DNA from: Cliona cf. orientalis
Lineage: Eukaryota > Porifera > Demospongiae > Clionaida > Clionaidae
Length of the DNA stretch: 64,000 nt
NCBI GenBank assembly: GCA_963930775.1
Contig: OZ005705.1
Location: forward strand, 1,488,001 to 1,552,000
Direction of reading: 5' to 3'
Shown: positions 11,996 to 22,600 of the stretch, one piece after another
How the letters are laid out: each line of letters begins with the position of its first letter
Numbering within the stretch: the first letter of the stretch is position 1
The notes under the pieces: generated by a model
Seen by the model: only the letters and a program-made list of their open reading frames with translations
The model's database searches: none
Told to the model about the DNA's origin: nothing
Position numbers and translations under genes: made by a program

Positions 11996-14900
11996 ATGGA
12001 AGCGAAACTAAAGCTAATCATAATTGCATCGTTGCTGATCGTGAACTTACTGAAGGTGGGCACTAATAATTTAGTATTAAACTAGAACCAGCTATTTAAT
12101 TGATAATCTAAGCCGCATGCAAGCTTACAACACAAATTGAATTTGCGCTTCGTTGAGTGGGCGTGGTGACCTCACGCATTATTTTTTGTTGTATAATATA
12201 CATGGCAGCTCATCCAAGCTGACTACGTGCTGGAGGTGAGGGCGCACACCTACCAAAACAGCCGCAGTAGAGATAGCGACGATGCTTGTTGTGATATTGG
12301 CTTCTTCAGCTGTGGAGAGTGTGACAATCAGTTCGTTTTCTGCCTGCGAGGATCGTCTATATCGAATGATGGAAATCCCAACAACTGTCCATTGGGCAGA
12401 TACAGCACAGGGGAGATAGGAGATGATAGTTTTACCTTTGGCTCACCAATTGCCAGTGGTGTACCAAATCCAATGACCTTTAGTGGAAGTGTGTGGCCTG
12501 TAAGTGAAATTGCCGATAATATTATAATGAACTGTAGCTATGCTTGTTGGTGCAATTATGTGCAGGGTACAGTGCGACTGTTTATTGAAGTGGAGGACTA
12601 TGATTCCTTCAATGCTGATGACCACGTTGATGATGTCTATGTCACTATAACACGTACTCCAAGCTCCTCATTTTCTTCAAGACAAGCATACAATGGTATC
12701 CATGGAAACAGCAGGATTGAGCTGAGCTTTAGAGTTCAGTGTACGGCCAACTTTTATGGCAGTGACTGTGCCACTCGCTGTGTACCTAGAGATGACAGTC
12801 AGGGACACTACAGGTGTGGGTCAAATGGACAGAGGATATGTTTAAGTGGATGGAGTGGACCATCTACCAGTTGTACGACTCGTAAGTTGAGTAACTGCGT
12901 AGCTATTATTATACTGCATAGTTATAATATTGAGTCTATTAATAACAGCTGTGTGTTCCAGTGGATGTCATCCAGTTGGAGGATTCTGCAACAGTCCTGG
13001 ACAGTGTTTGTATGTGATCAGTAAAATTAATTATAGTTAGGGTAAATTTTCCAGTTGTGAGGGAGCTATAATTATTATTGTTAATTTTATGCCTGATGGA
13101 TGACCCATAATACAGGGAGACACATAATAGGCTCATCTACCCTAAAAGTATACTAAAAAATCTATATTGTAAAAATTAATAATATAGATGCTTCAACATT
13201 AATTATTTTATATGACAGGTGCCGCAGTGGATGGACTGGTCCTCTCTGTGACACGTGCATACCTCGCCAGGGCTGCTGTAAGAATCAGTAACAAAATTTA
13301 ACATGGTCTCATTAATAAAACATAGGGGTGTGACATCCATGTCATATTTATCATTAGCCACTTGTGTGTGTGTGTGTGCAAGCTCTAACAATGAATAACT
13401 AATAACTATCACCCTTATCTTGTAATTAATATAGGAGTGCAATGGTGTTACTAGGTATTATGTAGTACAGCGTAATGGTTACACTATAGCTGCTGACTAT
13501 GCAATGAGCTGTAGTTGCATAACAGTACATACGTCAATTGATGATAATAATAATATTATAATGATTGTGTACATGCAGCTACTGTAGGAGGATTCTGCAA
13601 TGAGGCAAATGAATGTATTTGTCGTTCTGGGTACACAGGAAGCCTTTGTGACGTTGGTAAGGATTGATTAAAATACGTAACATTGTTATGATTGCCGAGA
13701 TTAATGATGACATTTGTGTACTTTGTTAGATCTCCTTCCCTGTGAGCGACAGACTCCATGTCAAAATGGAGGCACTTGTAGTAACGACGGTCGTGGTGGG
13801 TACACCTGTTCCTGCCCTCCAGGCTGGCAGGGAACAAACTGTCAGGACCGAATGTATCACTGTTTGTCAAATCCCTGTCGAAATCAAGGCACCTGCATTG
13901 TGAGTTCATGCCACATGACTTCCGCACTATAGCTAGCACGGATATAATATATAGCCATCTAGCTCAGCTATATTTACAATGTCGTGCTAATATTATTACT
14001 AACCAGGATACTATTGGGTCCTATACCTGTATCTGTGCGACCGGATGGTCTGGTGCCAATTGTGATGACAATATTGATGACTGTGACCCTGACCCCTGTC
14101 TAAATGGAGCCACATGCATTGTGAGTGGACGTGCAGCTATATGATTATTATTGTGCATATGATGTTGTAATTGACTAATAGGATGGAGTGGCCAGCTTTC
14201 TTTGCTCTTGTGTTGCTGGGTGGGATGGAGACATATGCAATAACAATACCGATGATTGCAGTCCCGATTCATGCAAGCATGGCACATGTCAGGTATTATG
14301 ATAACCATGATCATTAGAAATGAAAGTCTATGAACATATAAGTCTTAAACCAATTATTGTAGGATGAACTCAACTCATTCAGCTGTTTATGTGAGCCAGG
14401 TTATGAAGGAGTTTATTGTGGGGTCAACATCAACGATTGTGATCCCTTCCCTTGTGAAAATGGAGGAACGTGTCTGGTGAGTATTTTGGAGCATGTAACT
14501 ACTCTTACCATCATGGGTATCGCTCTATAGGCTATCCATCCATAAGGCCTATAGTACAGTGTAAAGGGGGCCACTACATATACAATAATACTATTATGAT
14601 CTTTTTTCAATATAGGATCTAGTTGATGCCTACCAGTGTGATTGTGAGGCAGGGTGGACTGGGGAAAGGTGCAGTGTTAACATTGATGACTGTGCTGCTG
14701 ATCCTTGCCAAAATAATGGCACCTGCTATGTAAGTTGGAAGTATAATACAATACATTTCTCAGTTCTTCAGTGCTCAAACAGTTGCACTCAAACTGTATA
14801 CGTAGCTAATGATAAAACTTCACTGCTCATGTCTATACATATAGGATCAGATTGCTGGCTATGTTTGTATCTGTCCATCAGGCTGGGAGGGGACAAACTG

Positions 14901-16269
14901 CTCGGAGAACATTGACGATTGTGCCACTCAACCTTGTCTCAATAGAGCCCAATGCACAGTATGGTTGAAATTTAATATTTATGAATTCTCAAATAGTGTC
15001 CATGGAGCTTTATATCATATAATTATTATATGCATGCAGGATCTGGTTGATGACTATAACTGCACATGTCGAGAGGGATACTTTGGTCGTAACTGTGAGA
15101 GTATTGCTGATCGATGCCTCCCTGGACCCTGCCAAAATGGAGCAAAGTGCAACACTGTGAACGATGACTACCAATGCACCTGTTTAGAAGGATTTCTTGT
15201 ACGGCAGTCTTAATATTATTAATAATTATATGTCAGCTATGATTGTGTATCTACATGTAGGGAAGGAGTTGCGAGACTGACATGAACATGTGTCGTTCCA
15301 GCCCTTGTCTCAATGGTGGAACATGCAGCAACTCTCCCAACTCATTTGAATGCACTTGTGCCCCGGGATTCAATGGCTCCACCTGTGAAGAGAATTTAAT
15401 ACCCCCAGCTACTACTACTGGAGTAGAAGTAGGACAAGGTTTGTATACTGCACCCAATAATATTTAATTTCATCAACAATTTTTTGTCAATAATTAATGT
15501 ATTATGCTCCATAGCTGACGGTCGCTCCTCAGATTTTCTGAATGGCATTGTTGTGTACGTGGGAAGTGGTGCTGCTGCACTAGCGTTTGTCATCATAGTG
15601 GTGGTGGTGTTAAGTGTCATTGTTGTGACCGCCACCTGCATGGTGAGAAAGAAAAGGATTAAAGTGAATGATTATGGTATGTACATCTATAACAATAATT
15701 TTAGCACATGGTTTGCAGCTCACTTGGAACATTTGACAATGTGCAAAGAAGAAAAAGAGCAGACCACCACACCCATTAGCCTTGGTGTGGTTAAATTGTT
15801 GTAGAGTTTACCCCAGTACAAGTTTATAGACTATTAATTTTTTGCAAAATTGAGTGTTCATGATCATATACATAGTGAGCTGAAATCCACAGTTACTGTA
15901 GCGTACTGGCATATTAAACTTTCAAGGGTATACTACTGACATGTATTGTTCCCATCATTGTTTCAACCTTATGCTCAAGATTACACCTTCACCAATGACC
16001 GATCAGCTGACAACCCGGTCTATGGTATGATGGAGAATCATGAATCTGGTGGAAATCCAAAGCCTTATCTGGATGAGGAACCACCAAATCTTGGTTAGTG
16101 AGATAATATTATTCATATCTAATTATATTGTACCATACTTTATTGTAAGGATACATGTTCAATCAGTGCTGTTTTACCTTATCTAGTGGCTGTTTCTGAA
16201 GGTCTAGAGAAGAGTGATCTCACTACAGATCAAGAGAATGATTGTGATATCCCCAAAACCACCATATAG
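11996..16269 (+). CDS. Delta: D1: Delta-like DSL Notch ligand, 11 EGF repeats
   Basis: Seen: 17 exons, 11996-12055, 12209-12499, 12566-12881, 12949-13009, 13219-13277, 13579-13656, 13730-13899, 14007-14120, 14182-14292, 14363-14476, 14616-14729, 14845-14958, 15040-15198, 15261-15438, 15515-15676, 15980-16093 and 16187-16269; 765 residues in one frame. Order: signal peptide (exon 1), MNNL/C2-like domain (exons 2-3), DSL ([35 protein letters not shown]), two atypical Delta-type EGFs (exons 4-6), about nine ordinary EGFs, one transmembrane helix (exon 15), short tail. Known: DSL ligands bind Notch on neighbouring cells and need endocytosis to activate it. The tail has NPVYG and ends CDIPKTTI, with no PDZ-binding end. 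Inference: cell-surface Notch ligand. First of eight related loci on this strand. Confidence 0.88.
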
Positions 16270-16698
16270 CTATATAGCTGCTAATAATGGACCCTTCATG
16301 CACCTAGTAACAGAGTATTATTATAGAGGACTTACTATAGTTAATATATTATTTAATATAGGGTGACTTATGTAGTAACGAACTAAAAGATAGTGAAAGT
16401 CTGATGGGTATACTGATATCTTATGTCATGCCACAGATAATGTATTCAAGTCAAGTTAATAATTATTATTATAATCATACTGATAGCTAGCTACCACTAA
16501 TGTATTTTAGTGAGGTCAGGACTGCGCAGATTTACACTTGATACAAGAGTCCTAATTAGTAGCTACCAATAATCATTACCATGTTACCACGACCACGTCA
16601 GTGGGTGGAGCTCGCGATCGTAATTAATTAATCGCGCGCCGTTGCCTACGCATACGAGCTCCACCCAGGCCCACTAAGAAACCCGGTCCAGACGTAAC
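16270..16698. other. D1 3' flank with inverted GAGCTCCACCCA boxes
   Basis: Holds the D1 3' UTR. A 13-bp inverted repeat, TGGGTGGAGCTCG at 16602-16614 and CGAGCTCCACCCA at 16655-16667, lies just before the retrotransposon. The second copy has the orientation seen upstream of other DSL genes and may be the displaced D2 promoter element. Confidence 0.5.
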
Positions 16699-18597
16699 TT
16701 GCCCTGGTTGAATAAACAGTTAATTCAGGCAATGCGCAGAAGAAACAAACTATTTAAGCAGGCCAAAATATCTGGTGACTTTTCAAAATATAAAGTGGCC
16801 CGCAACCAAACATTGCAGCAACTTCGCACTGCCAAACATTCCTACCTTGCACAGCTGAATCCAAGGGACCCTAAGGCATTCTGGAAGACGGTGAAGTTCC
16901 TGAGCAAAAATCAGAATTCAATTCCTACACTAACTCAAGGTGAAACTGTTGCTTCACAAAGCACTGAAAAAGCAAGTATGCTGAACAATTTCTTTTCCTC
17001 TTGTTTCAATACTGCCTTTCTGCCTCTGACCTTGATATGCAACCATGATCGAAACAACCATACTGAAATGTCTCTACTCTGCACTGAAGATGAAGTACAT
17101 GACTTGCTACTGACACTAGATGTCACAAAATCCAATGGGCCGGATGGAATTTCCTCATCAATGTTAAAGCACACTGCTGATGCCATTGCTCCATCCCTAA
17201 CGAAATTGTTTAATCTCTCTATACAATTGGGTCAGTTACCATCTCAGTGGAAACGCTCCTTAATTGTACCGATTCCTAAAAGCTCCTCAACAGGTTCTCC
17301 GTCATGTTATCGTCCAATCTCATTATTGCCTATTGTCAGCAAAGTCCTAGAAAGGCACATATGCAATATTCTCATGGATCACCTTCAATCCCTTAACTTT
17401 ATCTCAAACAACCAGTGGGGTTTTCTGGAAGGCCGATCGACTGTAACTGCCCTCATTAAATGTACGGACGACTGGCTAAAAGAGCTCGAGCTAGGAAACG
17501 ATGTATGTGCAATTTTCTTCGACTTTCGCAAAGCATTCGATTCGGTACCACATGAACCGCTACTCCGCAAGCTATCTACCCTGAACTTGGACAACTGCAT
17601 TCTTACTTGGCTTCATAACTACCTTTGCAATAGACAGCAGGCAGTTATTGTTGATGGAGATGAATCAGAAAGCTGTTCTGTTTTATCTGGTGTTCCTCAG
17701 GGATCTGTTCTCGGTCCAGTTTTATTTCTTGTCTACATCAATGACCTCACAAGGGTGATTGTTCATCCTAGTTCAATCGTTAACATGTTTGCAGATGATG
17801 TTCTCCTCTATCATAGTATCAGTTGCTCAGATGACTATCTTGATGCTCAGCAGTCTATTACGGCCATCGAGCAGTGGTCTTCAGATAATTACCTCCAATT
17901 GAATAGCCTGAAGTGTAAAAGTATGATCATCTCTAGAAAGAAGACTCCTACTACTCCCCATCATGCACTTGTCTTAAATAATGGTACACTAGAACAAGTA
18001 GAAAGCTACAAATACCTTGGTCTTCTTCTTACTGCTGATCTATCTTGGTCATCTCACATTTCCTCTATCTGTCTCAAAGCACGGAAAGTCCTTGGCTTGT
18101 TATACAGGAGGTTCTACGGTAATGTAAGCCAGGATGTCCTAAAACAGTTATATCTCTCGCTTGTAAGACCTCACCTAGAATACGGCTGCCATGTGTGGAA
18201 TCCTCATCTTGAAAAGGACAAGAAGGCACTGGAAGACGTGCAGAAATTTGCTTGCAGGATCGCTACAGCACACTGGGATGAGAGCTATGATACTCTATTG
18301 GAACTCCTCCACCTTCAGCCACTTCAGGAACGTAGGACACATGCCAGACTCGGGCTAATGTATAGAATTTTATACAAACTATCATACTTCCCAGCAGAAA
18401 CATTTAAGCTTCGAAACTTAACACAGCCAAACCGTTGTTCACACCAGCTTGAACTCCAAGTCCCATTTGCTCGCACAAATTCATATTTTTACTCCTTTGT
18501 ACCTCATACTTCCTCCTTATGGAACTCCTTACCTAAGGATATCATTAATCTGTCTACCTCTTACCACTCATTTAAGTACCATTTACGCTCACAATAG
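16699..18597 (+). mobile_element. non-LTR (LINE, Jockey/CR1-like) retrotransposon, reverse transcriptase part
   Basis: Seen: an uninterrupted frame of about 630 residues. Reverse transcriptase motifs are FFDFRKAFDSVPHEPLL (motif A), GVPQGSVLGPVLFLVYINDL (motif B) and FADDVLLY (catalytic motif C). Upstream text PWLNKQL resembles the linker after the endonuclease in Jockey/CR1/L2 elements, but no endonuclease domain is present, so the copy is 5' truncated, as is usual for LINEs. The first ATG in frame is at 16732. There is no LTR, protease, RNase H or integrase. The frame is open, so insertion is fairly recent. The 3' end lies near 18735, where short inverted-repeat elements begin. It separates D1 from D2. 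The exact clade cannot be fixed by eye. Confidence 0.88.
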
Positions 18598-18740
18598 TCT
18601 TAATTATTATACCATACTACTATACCATACTACTATCTCATAGTTATCTTTATTTAGTTTTGGGTGCACTTTGCTATTAGCTTATTGCTACTTGTGTATC
18701 CTGTGCATATTGAAATGCATAAAGTATTATAGACATTAAA

Positions 18741-19127
18741 CACTAAGTAGAAAAAAAAAAAAGATTTTTAATTAATTAATTCAGGGGGGAACTGGGAGCA
18801 CTTGGGGAAATAAATTTTGCACCCGCGCGCAGAATGGATCGAATGCAGAGATTTGACCTTCAGGAATTTTGGTTCATGCCTTAGAATCAAAGTTACGGCC
18901 CTTTGAAGTTTCCCCATATGTTTGTACAGGGAAGCCATGCGTTTGCAATGTTTCCGCCCACGCGCTACGTGAGGGGCGGGGCCACGCGCGCACATAAACG
19001 TGACGACCTTTACCAATTTTTGACAAAATTGAAATTTAGGCTGCCTGCTTGCATTGTATGGTTCCACTATGCACCCAGCTCGATTATATGGTGGTTTTTT
19101 GGGCAATTTTTTTTTTTCTGCTTAGTG
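18741..19127. mobile_element. non-autonomous inverted-repeat element, copy 1
   Basis: Begins CACTAAGTAGAAAAAA and ends TTTTCTGCTTAGTG, so its ends are inverted repeats. About 387 bp. The interior shares blocks with the next copy, such as CGCAGAATGGATCG and AAAGTTACGGCCCTTTGAAG. Ends resemble the CACTA/TAGTG of EnSpm elements, but I see no clear target duplication. No protein is encoded. Confidence 0.7.
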
Positions 19128-19146
19128 TTCAGGTCGCCTTGTTACA

Positions 19147-19526
19147 CACTAAGTAGAAAAAAAGAAAAAAATTAATATAAATAATTAATGTTTGAGACTC
19201 TGGGAAGCAGTTCATGACAAAATTTTTATATGAGCACGCAGAATGGATCGCACCTGCAAATTTAAATGAAGCGGAATTTTGATTTACGCCTTAGAATTAA
19301 AGTTACGGCCCTTTGAAGTTTCCTAGGAAGCCATGCATTTGCAATGTTTGCCCATAAAAAAAATTACGGGCACGCGGGAAAAAAATTACGGGCGCGCGGG
19401 GTACGTTGACGACCCTTTACCAAACATTGTGCATATGGCTATTTTGATACCTGCTTGCATTGTATGGCTCTACTATGCATGCAGTTCGACTATGTGGTGG
19501 TTTTCGGACCTTTTTTCTGCTTAGTG
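19147..19526. mobile_element. non-autonomous inverted-repeat element, copy 2
   Basis: About 380 bp, with the same CACTAAG/CTTAGTG termini (extending to ACACACTAAG/CTTAGTGTGT) and a diverged interior matching copy 1. The two copies are adjacent in the same direction, 19 bp apart. A poly-A run follows at 19540-19571. Confidence 0.7.
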
Positions 19527-19539
19527 TGTGGTCCCCTTG

Positions 19540-19571
<32 letters not shown>
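19540..19571. repeat. poly-A run (32 bp)
   Basis: 32 consecutive A just upstream of D2. It could be the tail of a retroposed insertion or simple expansion. Confidence 0.9.
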
Positions 19572-19573
<2 letters not shown>

Positions 19574-19626
19574 CGCCTTCTCCGCAGCTGGGTAGCATTA
19601 GCAGCTGTGAGGGTGCGAGAAACAAG

Positions 19627-22600
19627 ATGAGTAATATGTCGAACGTCCTTGAATTACTGCTGATCTTACAAACCACAGTAATCATAATATTGCCACAGGT
19701 AAGTGATATATCATCCACCGTGCAATAATGTTTCTGCGTTCGGAATCAATATGCATGATTGTTATGATTGATGATTGGTGCAGCTGATCGGAGCAGACTA
19801 CGTGCTGGAGGTGAGGGCGCACACCTACCAAAACAGCCGCAGTAGAGATAGCAATGATGCCTGCTGTGATATTGGCTTCTTCAGATGTGGACAGTGTGAC
19901 AATCAGTTCGTCTTCTGCCTCCGAGGATCGTCTACATCGAATGATGGAAATCCCAATAACTGTCCACTGGGCAGATACAGCACAGGAGAGATAGGAGATG
20001 ATAGTTTTACCTTTGGTTCACCAATTGCCAGTGGAGTACCAAACCCAATGACCTTTAGTGGAAGTGTGTGGCCTGTAAGTATCCTTTTATGGAGTCATGA
20101 TCAATGTTCAGCTGCATGTAGTGCATCATACCAGCTATGGTTAGACTCACGTATGAACAACACCATTGGAGTGTTTAATCGTGTCAGTTCATTGTGTTAT
20201 TTGTAGCACATTTTCACGTATACAGGGTACAGTGCGACTATTTATTGAAGTGGAGGACTATGATTCCTTCAATGCCGATGACCACGTTGATGATGTCTAT
20301 GTCACTATAACACAGAGCCCAAGTTCCTCATTTTCTTCAAGACTAGCATACACTGGTGTCCATGGAAACAGCAGGATTGAGCTGAGCTTTAGAGTTCAGT
20401 GTACGGCCAATTTTTATGGCAGTAACTGTGCCACACACTGTGTGCCTAGAGACGACAGTCAGGGACACTACAGTTGTGGGTCAAATGGAGAGAGGATATG
20501 TTTAAGTGGATGGAGTGAGCCAGTCAGTGACTGTACAACTGGTATTACTGCATGGATAGCTATCACGTAGACTTAGTATAATAATATTATTATAACACTT
20601 TTCTGCCATATAATATCTTGGACATGCACAAAAAACAGCTATATGTTCCAGTGGATGTCATCTAGTTGGAGGATACTGCAACAGCCCTAGACAGTGCTTG
20701 TATGCTTTTCATTCATGTCAGCAAATTAGTCATGTTTGGTATTCATGTTTTTAATAGGTGCAGAAGTGGATGGAATGGAGATAATTGTGACACATGCTCA
20801 CCTCGGCAGGGATGCTGTAAGGCTATAGATAGTATATACAGTGGGAAATACCTTAATAGTAGCTAAGAAAGTTAGGGAATGATATCATTAACCAAGGCTA
20901 TTAGAACATGTCATGATGCATAACATTCTTGTTCATTATTCACGACCAGTGGTGGGGCAAAGCACTTGTGTACACTTACGGGAGAACACATGTCCATTAG
21001 CAGCCTTGGTGTGTCAGATGGCAGCAAGCCACAGTGTTGACATAATCTTTATTTGTGGTCTTCTCATTGTGTGATCTTATGCAGCTTCTCTGGGTGGGTA
21101 TTGCAACGTGCCAAATGAATGTATCTGTCGCTCTGGGTATTCAGGAAGCAACTGTGATGTTGGTAAGAACTGAAACCTTGAACCATGAACTCCTCTTTGA
21201 GCTAAAATAAAATTATTGACTAGATCTGCTTCCCTGTGAGCGACAGACTCCATGCCAAAATGGAGCCACTTGTACCAATGATGGTCGTGGTGGGTATACC
21301 TGTTCCTGTGCTCCAGGCTACGAGGGAACAAACTGCCAGAGTGAAATCAATGAGTGTTCGCCAAACCCTTGTCAAAATCAAGGCACTTGCACTGTAGGTT
21401 AAAATTCACCTCATGATCACACACAATTCTGTTTCAGAAAACTATTATAAATTTTAGGATCTTGTTAATGCATACCGATGTGAGTGTGCCACTGGGTTTG
21501 AGGGCGACAGCTGTCAAATCAACATTGATGACTGTCAGCCAAACCCTTGCAGGAATGGAGCAACTTGTGTTGTAAGTATCAACTGTATGTGTTATATCAT
21601 TCGCCTGAGGTCTCACTGATCATCGCAGGACCTGGTAAATACTTATTCCTGTGACTGTGTACCTGGCTACGTCGGAATGCACTGTGAAACGAACCATGAT
21701 GATTGTACTCCGATCCCTTGCCTCAACGGTGGCACTTGCATGGTAAAATTATTTTTTCCTCTAACAACTTAACAACTTGTTTACAGAAAATTTCACACAG
21801 GACCAAGTGAATGGCTTTACATGTCAGTGTGCTCCAGGGTACCATGGCGACTCGTGTGAGACTGAAACAGATGAATGTGCCTCTAACCCATGCCGGAATG
21901 CAGTGCGCTGTCATGTAAGCTGAGCCACACTAACCCTGCTAACCATTCACAACGCAGTCCTTCCCACCTGTACAGTCCACGTATATATAGACAAATCCTA
22001 GAGACTAGTAACCCCGCTAACCATTTGCAACCCATCCCCTGACTTCCCAGCCCCTCCCATCTGTACCATCCAGCGATCACGGTGCATGGCGTACGTACCA
22101 GTATATCACGATCGGGTCAGGATCGCATTTGTGGCGTTACAAGCCTGACATAGGTACTTGAGGCATGAGACAGCCACTAACGACCCAAGCTAACTATATT
22201 ATAGGCTAAATTCTCAATCAAAACTAGTAGCCTAAAACATGACTCTATAGCTAATAGGCTTAACTCACCCAACTTAAATTCCTATAATATTACTAGTTTA
22301 TCGGTCTATTCATCAATTTACAGGATCGGGTCAATGGTTACTTCTGTGAGTGTTTGCCAGGATACAGTGGCACCAACTGTGAAGTTGAAGAGGATGAGTG
22401 TGCTTCGAGTCCATGTGTGCATGGCTCCTGTCAGGTATCAAATTTTTTAATAGTGTACATTCTTGGCACTCCTCCTCAGTATTATTTCTGGGCAGAATAA
22501 ACTGTTTATGTATGCAGAATTCAAATGCCATTTGAATTCTGCATACATAAACAGTTTGTTCTTCATAGACAAAATATAAAATTAATAGTAATATATACAC

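Noticed and set aside
18768..19175. Open frames on both strands in the inverted-repeat elements
   Set aside because: Short, without recognisable domains, not conserved between the two element copies.
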